This document shows positions 26,852 to 38,393 of a stretch of DNA of 64,000 nt, in pieces; positions within the stretch are counted from its first letter, which is position 1; the number at the start of each line of letters is the position of its first letter. Both the position numbers and the translations under genes were made by a program. Origin of the DNA: Stratiolaelaps scimitus (Eukaryota > Arthropoda > Arachnida > Mesostigmata > Laelapidae); NCBI GenBank assembly GCA_019614645.1, contig JABWDB010000011.1:1116001-1180000 (forward strand), in the 5' to 3' direction. The notes beneath the pieces are model-generated. The model saw only the letters and a program-made list of their open reading frames with translations, ran no database searches and was not told where the DNA came from.

Positions 26852-28868
26852 CTGTGGAGCGGAAATGAGTTTATTATGAGAGCAATGCTTGTATCATCGA
26901 TACGCCTGCCTTACCAAATAACCGTATTCGCTCCGGGACAGTTAGTAGTCAGTTGTATATATATTACGTAACATTATAACAACGTTCGGAAACTCCTTGG
27001 ATGTCACGGTGCCGCAACAGAGAGCTCTGGTTGACGTTGTATCAAAGTAGTTGAACCACGTGCCAGGAAACAGGAGAATCAGCGCCCCCGTAGGCAAACA
27101 GCTAATCAGACAATACAAGCACCTTTCCTTCGACTGAGCTACAAATCAATAATCCACCTCTTCACGCAGACACGCATACACACGCCTACTACATGCTCAC
27201 TTGCCACAATTCGCACCTCCGAAATATAATCACCTAACCGCGATGTACAGCTGATATCTGCGGGTAAGCGTCGCACGCTGTCATTAATTCCTCTCGATCC
27301 TGAGAATTTCGTACGACCCACCCTGGTCGCACTCTCATCCCCCGCGATTTCCTCACGATGTTCCCCTCTCTGTCGCCCCACATCGATCGCTTTTGATTCA
27401 CGCACGTTTCTCGTATTGCTCGTCTCACTATTCGATATTCCCCGTGGTTTGACAATTTCGTCACAACTTTGTCCTTCATCACGCCGAGCAACGTCCCGCC
27501 CGTGTCCGCCTGCAATGGGTGAATTTCTTGATGACGCGCGCGTCTTGCCCCCGCTTCGCCTCGAGCTACGTTCCACTCGTCCGCTAGCATCAAGCGCAGT
27601 CGCGCAGCTACTCCAGGCGCGAGCAGTAGCCGCAACAGAACGTCCCCCGCGCTGTCTTCGGGGGTGTCACTGCACTCGTCGCAGAGGCACACAGGCCATC
27701 ATCGCCTTTACCCTTCTTCCGTTTCCTTTGTCTTCCCGTTTCTTGTCCCTTCAGTTCTCTTATTCTCGCTTCCCGAGTCGAAATTAGACTTGCTGCTGGT
27801 GAGACGCCTTCTTGTCTTGCTGAGACGCCTCCTTGAGGCTGTACCGTGACCGTTTGTACGCCGGCCGCGCTTCCCGGCTGGTATTTTGATACAATTCCTT
27901 CCAAATGAAAAAGTCTACTCTGTTCTTTCTGATGCGGCCGGGTCGGCGTTGTCGTTATTCCCCCTGCGTGTCCTTTTCGTGGCAGCAGCGGCGGTCGTCG
28001 CGACAGTGCGTACGTACGAGGCCACGAGGCACTATGGCCATGCAGGCCTGTGACCTTTTTCCGCTGCTCGCTCGCGCCGCCCCCACAGCTGTTCACTGCG
28101 GTGGAAACGGCGTAGACGGAACATACACTGTCGCAGGCTTGCCCTACTGCTGCCGTGTTGACAGGCCACACCTCGCATGCGGTGTGAACACATTCATGGC
28201 TCGCCGAGGCTGTCCGGTAACGGGGGCCCAACGGAAACAACTGTGAGGGGTTGAAAAATATCAACTAGGGAAGACTTTGTGGCTCCATGGAAGTCGCCAA
28301 CGCCAAACAAAAGGCTGCAGAGTCGGCTCAGCGCTAACAGCCAACCGGCGTGCGAGAATAGGATACTTGAGAGCGTGGCGGAGTTCACAGCCACTACCGG
28401 CAGTGGCCGCGTCTCCCAGCCCAAGGACATATCACAAGAAAATATATGCTGCATGTCTACGCCTACTCGTCGGGACACGACTTGTAGTGGAAAACCGCCG
28501 ACTTCTTTATTCTTTGAATATCGTCTATATAGAGGAATGACAGCAATGGGGCATATTAGTCGGCCCCCGGGGACGGGCTGGTCAAATGGCGACAAATCCA
28601 CCCTCGCGGAGTATGGGTATCTCTGTGTTTCCAGCTCTAGTGCCTCGTCATGCTATCAGCAAGGCGGGGCCAAGTTTCGCTGCATAGTAATCCATGACGC
28701 ACTCAATGTGTGTTCTGAAACAGTGGTGGTAAGACACACGGCGCTAGTTCATGTGTGGTAAGGTTCATTACCATGTAGTACAGGTAGGTCTTGTTTGTTT
28801 TTACCCTCGCGGTGTTCTTACTCGGGCCAATGTTCCGGAACAGCTATGGTATTACTTCAAAAAGTGTG

Positions 28869-28942
28869 TGTGCAGCCTGCGGGATTCGAACCGTGTACCC
28901 TAGGGTTCCAGTCCTCGGCAGTAACCTCGCGCCATCCCTCTT
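28869..28942 (-). repeat. tRNA-like element (A- and B-box), probable SINE head or tRNA relic
   Basis: The minus strand contains TGGCGCGAGG (A-box-like) and, ~45 nt on, GGTTCGAATCCCGC (perfect B-box). The acceptor and anticodon arms do not form a convincing cloverleaf, so it is not called as a tRNA gene. Its sequence differs from the SINE family at 38.1 kb. Confidence 0.4.
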
Positions 28943-31458
28943 TGTCTATAGCGTCTCTAGCGGATGCCGTCAGCCACTAGGTCCCGGTGCGTGTCTTCAA
29001 TCGTAGAGTCAAACGCTCTATTTTTAGGAAACCCTGGGTTTTGACAGATAAACCCTGCCGAAGTCGAACTTTCCACCACACAAACAACTATGTTTTTTTC
29101 TAAAACACGAAATGGCTGTATGTACTTCACTGAGTAAGTAAAGAAACTTCACTGAGTGTGTGCCCGGTGCGATCAGGGGTGAGATTGCTTAAGACGAAAC
29201 GCTCGTAAGAACCTAATGAAAGAAGCACACATCCGTTCTCGGTGGAGGTCTCTCGATGGAGAGTGACTTGAAGACATTTATTTGGTACGTACAAGAAGGC
29301 TGTGGTACGCGCGACGGGAAATGGCGCCAAACACAATTTTACGCAACAAGGGGGTTGCAGTTGTATTTTCTCCATTATTACTCTTATTAGGATTTGGTGC
29401 AAGGTGACCATCCACCGTATTATTTACATTTGATATAATTATAACATTATTATTGTTGTGGCCAAGTTAAATTACTAACAGTCGACCCACCGGCGCCATC
29501 AACAATATTACCACGGTGACGGCGGCGGCGGCTTCGATGTGCAGTTAACACATCGCGTGAGGCAAGTGAGGGTGGTTAACATAAAAAATAGCAAAACCTG
29601 ACAGATAGGAACAGTGCGAATTTCGTTAATCAATTCATGCGCGCTACTAATTATATGAGGGGGCATTTGGTTATCTTCAAGCTCCAATATGGCTACCTAA
29701 TATTTTTTCATATTTGCCCTTGCGAACTCTTTGTTCGCTGGCTACATATAACGGACTTCGATGAGACGACTTTAACACGATGAGATTGACATTAGGTGTT
29801 TTTTTAACCGTTTCAATCTAATGAAGCCCCTCAGGCCCTTTAGGCCGTGCTTTTCACAAACGAATGAAGTAATTTCTGGTTAAATCTAGATCCGCGAGAC
29901 CCGTGGCCCTAAGCGAGATGGCTGAATCAATAAAGAAACAGGACGGTGTTTTCTACTTGCAGCCGGAATAATTCAATTATTTTTTTTCTAATTGAATTTG
30001 GCTTTAAGTGTTTTATTCCTTTTTATTTGATTATCTTTTCGTTTAATACATTCCTAATTAAATATGCACTCATTTGGGCCTGTGTCGCCAACAGGAGAGG
30101 AAGACACAATCGAAGCCTCTACCCTCCCTTCTTCATCCAACTCCAAACTGAAATCCTATTCCTGAATACCCTTCATTATTATTATTATTACTACTATCAA
30201 ATGCACATATAAACACACCACGAGTTTTGATGCCGTGGATTACCTCAGACGCCAACTAGCTGCAAACCTCGCTCCCTGACGTTTTCTAGCCGACGTGTTT
30301 TGAGGGTGCCGACTGAACCCTTTTCCCTTTCGGGATTCAATGTACTGCATTTATCTGCGGCGCACATCTTTGAACTCTATTCGTTCTGATAGGCATAAAA
30401 ATCAGGACAAAATCCATGCTATGGGACGATTGCTCCTCCACACGGCTTCGTACTGTCGAAGCATGCATGTTTACTGTAGTCATTCTGTTGCGAAATCACG
30501 CGTAATTGCTTCGAAGAAGAAGAGGAGAAGGTTATTTAACCGAATTATTATTATTATTATTAGTAGTAGTATTGGTCGAGGGCTGTGTGTAGCCCATTCG
30601 AGATGAGCCGACAGAAGAAGTTCTCTGAGGCCTGAAGAGTTCGCTGGGTGCTTGGTCTGTCAGCTTTTCACCAATGTGGCCAATTCAGCTTGTTTGTGGC
30701 CTTCGATTCAAGCTCTTCTCAATAGACGAGTCGTGGTGGTGCTAGTGGCTGAAAGCCGTGGCAAACCGTGCACGGACTGTCCTATGGGAAGAAGGCCTGA
30801 GTTCGGGTGTAGGCGCGGGCGCCGTCCCATCTGAACTTAACCGAAAGGAAGCCGAACCCCATTGACGTCGCTGAGGGGACGTTCAATTAGAAGCCACCAG
30901 ATTGTCATTATACTGCGAAGCGAACGGCTCAACGACGTTGCTCTGACGTAGAAACAGCGCAGCCTGCAGCCGATCTCTCTTGAACTGTCGGCAGGCGGAC
31001 GAACTGAACGGGATTGGTTTCCTCAACCGAGCGCAAAGTCACACAAAGGAAGGGACCATTTTGAACCCGACGGGTCCGGACAGGGGATAACTAAGAGCGA
31101 AATTCAGCCGCACTGTGCTCGTTGGTTGGAGAACTCCAGCGCTCTCACCGTGTGAGCAGTATCAAGATCGCTCGCAATGACCGCGCAGTTAGTGATATCC
31201 CAGTATTCCTGTGATTTCTGCTGCAAACAGCGGTAGTCTGATCTTCGTTGAATGCTGAAGCTGAGTTGGCATTATAAAGGCTGGCCGTCTTCGTTCGCCA
31301 TATGCGATTTTTGAAGCGATCTGCGATAATGAAATGCGACGCCCAAAACACAGATATATCGAGGCAATACCCTTCACTAATTTATAGTTACTAAAAAGGA
31401 CTTTCGTTCGGGTCTGGTTTCAACCCTTCTCCCATCAAACATTTCTCGCTACTTATAT

Positions 31459-31530
31459 GGCAGGATTTGAACCCAACACACACGTCCCTCCGGTCTAGCA
31501 GTGACGTGTGTGTTGGGTTCAAATCCTGTC
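31459..31530. repeat. 28-bp near-perfect inverted repeat with B-box sequence in both arms
   Basis: Arms 31459-31486 and 31503-31530 are complementary at 27 of 28 positions around a 16-nt loop. Each arm contains GGTTCAAATCC (one per strand), which fits the TFIIIC B-box consensus, next to a (GT)n-like stretch. No matching A-box was seen. Confidence 0.85.
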
Positions 31531-31805
31531 AGACGCGGAGAATCTTTGAAGTTCTGTATCATTTTTCTTTATCTGAAGAGTCTTGCCAGGTGCGAGTAAG
31601 GAAGAGAATAAGCAAAGGTGGCCCCGACAAGTCCACATAGTACTAGCCTTATACAAGTTATTCGGTGAGTTATTAACCATATGGGAGGATTAAGCATGTT
31701 TGACGGCTTAAAAGTGCGATTTTTCACCGAGTGATTTACTATTTTTTTGTAAACAAGCATTTAGGCAGTGGTGTGTATCAAAAGGAAAAAGAATGAGAAC
31801 CTTTT

Positions 31806-31812
31806 AAAAAAA
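31806..31812 (-). terminator. RNA polymerase III T-run terminator of tRNA-Leu
   Basis: Seven consecutive T on the minus strand begin 3 nt past the tRNA 3' end, a standard Pol III stop. Confidence 0.8.
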
Positions 31813-31814
31813 TG

Positions 31815-31938
31815 TGTCAGAAGTGGGATTCGAACCCACGCCCTCAGCTGAGGACCAGAATGCCCACCAATGTGCTGCAATGCAGACAAGGCTCTATACC
31901 CTTGAGTCTGGCGCCTTAGACCACTCGGCCATCCTGAC
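31815..31938 (-). tRNA. tRNA-Leu-CAA: tRNA-Leu(CAA) with a ~40-nt intron
   Basis: Minus strand starts GTCAGGATGGCCGAGTGG (class II A-box) and ends with the B-box GGTTCGAATCCC and acceptor half TTCTGACA, which pairs with GTCAGGA. The anticodon arm CCAGA-CTCAAG is interrupted one base after the CAA anticodon, and the 3' half resumes at TTCTGG, giving an ~84-nt mature tRNA with a long variable arm (GTCCTCAGCTGAGGGC). An intron at this position is usual for nuclear tRNA-Leu(CAA). The gene appears intact and functional. Confidence 0.95.
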
Positions 31939-34900
31939 ACACTCGACGATTTGCTGTGTTTTGTATTCAAAGCCAAATTTCCCCTCGAACTACAATAGAA
32001 CACGAATTATATTCGTACCTTAACGCATTTTCGGTGGTCGGAAATTTAACTCGGACTCGTTAGGGCAGAAAATCTGGTGGCATCCCAAAGCAGTGTTCGC
32101 TACCATAGTAAGCGATGAGAGCGAATCCATCTAGCCCACGTCCTGAAAAAGTCCCATGGTGATTCGAATGAATAAGCAGACCAAATGGACGATACAATTG
32201 AAAGACACCAAAAGCACGTCGGCTGATCACCAATCAATGTCAACTCGGCCTGTGCCCACCTCCTGATCACTGCTCGCCCATCTAGTCATCTGTTTTCCCA
32301 TGGTGGGTAACTCCATTCGACGACGTCGAAGATCCGGACTTCACGAGTCACGCGGGACGTGTAAAGTAAGCCCGACACCTTTTCTCATCATTTGGTTGTA
32401 TTTATTCGGGCCCTCAATCACATTCTGTTTCTATAATATTTTCCGACTCATTCCCCTTTGGTTTCCTCTGGCCGTACGTCTACCGACCATAACGAACGGC
32501 GCGTTCAGTGGGCGCCGAAGCACTGTACAGCGCACCGTAGCGCTGTTATAGGCGCACGAGATGGCTTGGGGTTTCCTCCGTGTCAGCCGGTACCACCGTA
32601 GACGCAAACACATAATCCACGTGTTTGCCCTTCGTGCCCCACCCCCCACCATCTTATCGAAACACCTTGGTCTCTGATAGCCAAGACAACAACGCCTTGA
32701 CAGATTTACGCGCGTGTGCTGGAGGCGCTATTCGAAGCGAGCGACAAGAGGAGCGACATCGATGCTGACTGCCCCCATATCCCGATCTCTGCCGGCGGCT
32801 CGTCGACGGCGTGCCCACCTGCCACCCGGGACAGACGAGGCCCACGACATCTCATTCTGCGGAGCTCCTCTCCGTTCCCCTTTTCATGGTTTGAAGTTGA
32901 CAGTCGAGCATTAACAGGCGAGCGGCAATGCTCCAATGTCAACCGAACGAAAAACAAAGCTGCAAGCGACTGCCGGGGGCCAATCCCGCCAGGCTTTGCT
33001 TGCCCTCGACGACTGTCGACATCGAAAAAGACACCGTAGCGTATTTGACCATCTGGACGGCAACTGCAGCGCCTCTCTCTGCTGAGGTTCGCTGAGGTCT
33101 GTCTGTTCCGGGGGGGCGGGCGGGGAAACCTTCGACAAAAGGGAGCCGATTGGGAGTACAAGGAAAACTCGACACTGTGGCGACGTCTCCGAAATGGTTA
33201 GAGAGATAGCTCCGCGAATGGTGGCTCAGCTGAACGGCGAAACAAAACGAGACGAACGCGCACATTCAGTAGAATATACACGTAGACACTAACACGTCAG
33301 GGATCTGCAGCAGACGCCCCCTATTCTCACGCACAGCAACGCTCATCGTGGGACGACATCAATCGGAACGACGAATCAAACAATAACATGTTAAATAACA
33401 AAATTAACAAAAATCAATGATTGCTTTATTATTATCTTTATTGTGACGAACGGCCGTCGGCGAACACGGTTCTCGTCTCACTGTTCACCCTTCAGCCCCG
33501 ATCGACGGTCACATTCATTTATTTCTCGATCGTTTTTCCTTTATTACTTATCAAAACAACGTCATCGATCACGACCGAAATTCACCGATAGCTCGATCGA
33601 ACGTGTCAGAACTTTATCCGCTGCAGTTCGCGCCGATCACTATCGGTTATACGATGATGCTTATTCGTGGAAATTTTCGTCTTCATTATTCCTGTGTGGG
33701 CGATCGTCCCAAGGCCCAACGCGTCCATCACTTATCCTCAGTGGTGTTTCTACCTTAGGACATCATGGCGCGCATCGTCGTTTGTAACGCAAACTACTGC
33801 TGCGGTTCCGCTGCGGGCACGCTGCGCCCGCCACTGCCTCGCGTACGCCACCATCTAAGAGCTTTTGCCCTATAATGGATTATTCCACTTAGAATTCCCC
33901 CCCCGCTCCCGCCGCCCCATGATGGCGACACCCACGGGCAGCTACACACGGGATCCAGTCAGGCCGGGACCACTGCTCCAGTCTAATCTACTCATTGAAC
34001 TTGCCGTTCGGCGAAGTTTACCCGCCAGCGATTATTTGGGCGGCCGCAGTAGCAACTGCAGCGTTAGCCAACACTAAGTTGTGTTCTCTCCCTCTATCTC
34101 GCTTGTGTTTGCGCCCGTCAGTTAGCCCGCTCCCCGAGCATCGTACCGTTTTGCTGCTTGAGCTGTCTATAATAAGAAGAACGGAAGACTCCCCTGGGAG
34201 TTCAATTGGAAAAGCCATAAGAGGTTATTGGATTACTTCGCTACAGAAAGGGACGAGAGGAGCTCGAGAGGAACGGGAAAGAAATCGCGCGGTGGAAAGA
34301 CGCTCAGCACGCTTTGACGGCGTGATATGCCACCGGGCCAATGGGCGCGTGCACTCACTGGGAAAACGAGGAGGTCGAAGTGGCCGGCCTTCGACCGATC
34401 GAGGTCTTTGTCGCGGGGTGATCACCCAGCAATGCCGAACCGCCAAGCCGTTGACAGCTGCGCTGAAGCCCGTTCCGCAAGGCCTCTGAAAAAGCGTATA
34501 AAGCGCGTTCCACCTACGTTACGGCTAGATCATTTCGGTGCTCGGCAGAGGGAGACGATCAAACACCAATTGAATGTTCATATGTATATATATATACCTC
34601 TATTCGCTACATTAGACACCAATAACCCGTGCACCTTTTGCTGCTTTGTCTCCAATACCTTCCATATCCACTGCGATCATTACAATAAGATCACTCGTAA
34701 TATCATCGGACGCAGCTCCTATGTCGTTCTTGCTACAACGCAAAATGCTCACCCTTCCAGCCCATTCACTTTCGATTCCCCTGGTGCATCCAGCCCCTAA
34801 CGCCTTGGCTGTCCCATTGACACTATCGCATGCCGTCAGTGATTCGATTTACTCATTGCTGTATTTTCTCTCTTGCCTCCCTCGGCCTGACACTGAAGCC

Positions 34901-35424
34901 ACAAGTTTGCCTTTTCACAAAATGCTCTGCGCTCGTATACGCACACTGCGCGTAATAATTGATTAATTATTGCGTAAATAATTTCAGGTGAATACCGTAG
35001 TAATAAAATATAAGACAAGGGGTCATAGGTGAAGTTAGAGCTGCACCTGAAAACGATCATTATGAAGGGGAGACAATTAAATCGACCTCCTGGAACGGGT
35101 ACTGATTTTTGCTTTATTTGCTTGTGCCATCGTCGTTTTTTTCTTTGCTTTTTCAAATAGTTCGTCCTTTATTTTTCTATTACTCATTTAGTTCTCTGCT
35201 TTGATTCTCTTAGTTCTTTATTATTGTTATTATTATCATTATCCAATAGTTATTTATAGAAAACTCAGTTAGCTTCCGTTGACCACTATGAACTCGTATG
35301 AATCAGCGTGGTCATCTGCGAGACGACGAGGTGATTTCATAATTTAGTTCGAACATATGCGCCGATTTCATCTCGATTCGATTGGATCGATATCTGGAGA
35401 TTACAATACATTAGAATAGCACCT
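31939..35424. other. Region without a recognised gene
   Basis: A frame at 32701-33039 (QIYARVLEALFEASDKRSDI...) opens directly after a cag acceptor-like triplet and looks slightly coding, but matches no family I know. The rest shows nothing. Confidence 0.5.
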
Positions 35425-35500
35425 TTTATTCAAAGGGATATTTCCACCTCGAGCTTACGCCTTCTGGCTTTTCCAGCCAGAGACTTAGCCGTTCGAGATC
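35425..35500 (-). repeat. Diverged SINE copy (head plus short tail)
   Basis: On the minus strand: TCGAACGGCTAAGTCTCTGG, a stem (GGCTGGAAAAGCC), AAGCTCGAGG where the B-box should be, and CCTTTGAATAAAAGG resembling the tail start. The B-box is damaged. Confidence 0.6.
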
Positions 35501-36565
35501 ATTGACCTGTTTCTGTTCTATGTGTTGTTAGTGACGCAGGAAATCTGTCCATGACACACTGATTCCGTGACACGAGACGTGTACTGGTGAGGGCATAAGC
35601 ATGTGTAAAAGAGATATCCTCAGGGTGATATTGTCACCAGCGGCTACTAGTTAATTCGATTGACATACGAACAGAATCTGTCCCCCATTACAGTATCCGA
35701 TGTTACGCACTGTGCTTCGTGGCGGTTAACGCAGGCCGACTTCCGCTACATTAGACGTCGCGGCTGATCAAGAAACGCCTCTATAATTAACGTGAATAGT
35801 TCTCTTGGTTGGCATCGTTGAATCGCAGTTTCATGAGTCCCAGCCCGGCTGAGTAGAAGTCCAAAGCAATTACCCCGATCGGTAATCGGTAATCGGCTCG
35901 TGAAGCTGACGTTGTCCGTCGGCGGATGCCATGGCAGAGAATAGTCAATGTGAGAGGGAACGCACTCAAACGAAACCACGCCGAGGCAGAATGGCGGGCT
36001 ACTTAAGATTCTCTTTGTAGACGCACAAACTCCCTAAATGCTCCCGTGTTTATCGGTTGTCCAGGCGAGCGCCACACGAGCGCTTCAAGAAGTCAGTATT
36101 GGATGCTTCACTACAGTTCATTTGACGTCACAGGAAAATAGAGAGTGAATTTTATCGCTCTTCACGTTCCTCGGTATGACACCCTCACTGATTCATTAAA
36201 GCCATTAAGGCTGCGCTCCATGCCACCTAGAATGATTTCAATGCTTTGTACATTAATGGATAACCGCTGGAACTAGTGGTTCCACAGAGATGGCACCGGG
36301 CCATCACATCGCGTACAAGGACCTTGGAGTCTTGGTCTTATGCTACATTTTTATGATTCAAAAATGCACCATTGGAAGGTGAAAGATACAGGGAACGAAA
36401 GAGAGAGAGAGTGAGAGAGTACGCCAACCTTTACCAAGTGGTGCGCGCAAGAACATTTCTGTTGCGTCAGCGCGGTGAGCATTTTGCACGGTTAAAGCTC
36501 TGGCTACAAATAGCCGGAAGCCTCTGGCTCGAGTTCCACGCGCTGGTGACGTCTGAGAGAACTCA

Positions 36566-36614
36566 ACCATTGTAACGATTACAGTTCCTATACTAAACCA
36601 ATAAATGTTTACAT
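36566..36614 (+). repeat. SINE 3' tail fragment (diverged)
   Basis: CCATTGTAACGATTACAGTT, then CCTATACTAAACCAATAAAT, matches the SINE tail with several substitutions. No head is visible upstream. Confidence 0.55.
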
Positions 36615-36712
36615 TCTATATATAATATTACCCATATATAATATTACCCGACATCGTGATCGTATCAACGTCGAAAGCAACTCGTCCGTAAATTCACCCA
36701 TTTTTTTTTTTC

Positions 36713-36759
36713 CGAGCTGACTTTCAGCTGTTCCCCTATCTGACAGGCCTCAGCTCTTA
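36713..36759 (+). repeat. 47-bp hairpin-forming dispersed repeat, copy 2
   Basis: Same orientation as the copy at 1.4 kb and preceded by a T-run. It is flanked on both sides by a short TTCACCCATTT duplication (36694-36704 and 36760-36770), as a target-site duplication would be. Confidence 0.85.
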
Positions 36760-38131
36760 TTCACCCATTTATAATTCATTAAAGTAATAGTAGTAGTAAT
36801 AGTGTGTATATACGATGAGCGTTTTCGTGTCCATGCTTTTAGATGATGATACTAATGACAAAGTTCGTCCCGCGAAATAGCGGCGCCTTCCATATAGGCC
36901 GTTCATTCAGCTCTCCACAGAGAGGCAGCTGGCCTTGGACAACAACTCGTCGGGTTGCGAAATGATGCTGCCACAGAGAAAGCCCTATCCAAATGGGTTT
37001 GAATTGACTGTTCATCGTTACCTGGCTGGCGTTTATCCGCATCTTTAGCGTGAGACGGGCGTGTCCTAAGGGTAGCTCAGTTCGGGCATTTCTTCATCCT
37101 ATCGTAAAACGGTGGCAGGTCTCTCTCTTTCTCTGCCAGGGCTGTCAAATGATAATTCTACAAGTGGATAATGTGGATCTGATTAAAGGCTAATCGGTTG
37201 CCGCGAGCAACGCAGCTCGAGCGAGTCTCATTACGCGGGGCAAGCCTCGTGGAAGAATTGTTGTCGTTAAATTGTTGGGATAAGATACGCTGTCGGTTTA
37301 ACATGCTCGTAAAATACCCTCGGAAACTGGTCTGGAAAACATCTTACGCCACTCGTCCAGGGGGTAGATGATTTGAACGGGAGACCTTTTAATACTGGAG
37401 TCTGCACTTGGAACGAGCGCTTGGGACGGAGGCGAAATCACTTGCTGCCAAGTTAGACCTTCGGGAGATAAGAAATGTCTGCTAAAATGCAGCTAAGTAA
37501 TTAATCGAATCGCATTAACGACAACGGTTTTTGTAGACGATTCAGCCAAATTAGCGGCGTAAGATCCGCCAGCGATATTTTATGCACAAATGTCTTCCAA
37601 AGCTTTTTAGACCAACTTTATCTAACCGGTTACCCAAATGAGCTTTAGGGACATGATGGTTACAGGGGCCTGTTCTATATTGAAGATAGTTCTGCTATCC
37701 TGCTCCAACAGCTGCTGTCTATGTGTGCGCGTCTTTGTGTGTGCGGGTGTACGTATGTGGGTGTTGTCTTACTTAAGCACTATTGGCGTAAGGGGAGGGA
37801 TCGTATGCATTGTTTTTTGTGGAGACTTTCAGGAGATGAACTCTACGAGCCCCACTGAACCTGCCAACAAATGACTGTATTACTCTTAATATTATCATTA
37901 TTAATATGGCTTTATGGCAACATTCAAATAAATCGTATAATATTAGTATTCTGTTAAAAACAAAAACCATATTACACTATGCAGAGATATCCTGTACGAA
38001 CACGAAACGGGTCACCGCCAACGTCGCCGCTGGAACCAATTGTAGTTTGTTCCAATCATGCTCAATGCATAGTTTCATCTAACATACCTACAAACAATAT
38101 AAACACAACACAATAAACATAGCTGCTCCGA

Positions 38132-38275
38132 TGGAGCGCGGTGACTTGAACGGCTAAGTCTCTGGCTATCAGAAGCCAGCGGCCGTAGGTTCAAGCCCCG
38201 CTGCGTGATGACATATAAGCGAGCTTAAGCATTGTAAGAATTGCAGCTCCTTTAATAAACCAATAAATCTTTAGC
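38132..38275 (+). repeat. tRNA-derived SINE, full-length copy
   Basis: The head reads TTGAACGGCTAAGTCTCTGG, then a short stem (GGCTATCAGAAGCC), then GGTTCAAGCCCCGCTGCGTGA, which contains a Pol III B-box (GGTTCRANNCC). After a short linker comes the family tail: AAGCATTGTAAG, CAGCTCCTTTAATAAACC, AATAAATCTTTA. The same head and tail recur elsewhere in this window, which defines the family. Short and non-coding, so presumably mobilised by a LINE. Confidence 0.75.
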
Positions 38276-38350
38276 TTTATCTCGAGAGAACCGAGCGAAC
38301 CTGGAGGCGAAATGCGTCGAGTTTATGTTTTGGTATATTACATGAGGCTA

Positions 38351-38393
38351 CAAATTGCAGCTCCTTTAATAAACCAATGTACCTTTACCTTTA
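38351..38393 (+). repeat. SINE 3' tail fragment
   Basis: Contains AAATTGCAGCTCCTTTAATA followed by AACCAATGTACCTTTACCTT, matching the tail of the SINE 80 bp upstream. No tRNA-like head precedes it, so it is 5'-truncated or a nested insertion. Confidence 0.7.

Larger units (their letters stand above)
15745..31458. other. Long gene-poor region upstream of ELMO
   Basis: No recognisable coding exon. Holds the ELMO promoter side (at ~15.8 kb and beyond, minus strand), CpG-rich stretches (16.4-17.5, 18.2-19.1, 23.5-24.1 and 27.2-28.2 kb), poly-Leu/Asn-type triplet repeats (e.g. 23876-23945, 25300-25340) and many short open frames typical of GC-rich non-coding DNA. Confidence 0.6.

Noticed and set aside
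31814..32023. Open frames across the tRNA-Leu gene on both strands
   Set aside because: They translate tRNA sequence (GFEPTPSAE and similar), not protein.
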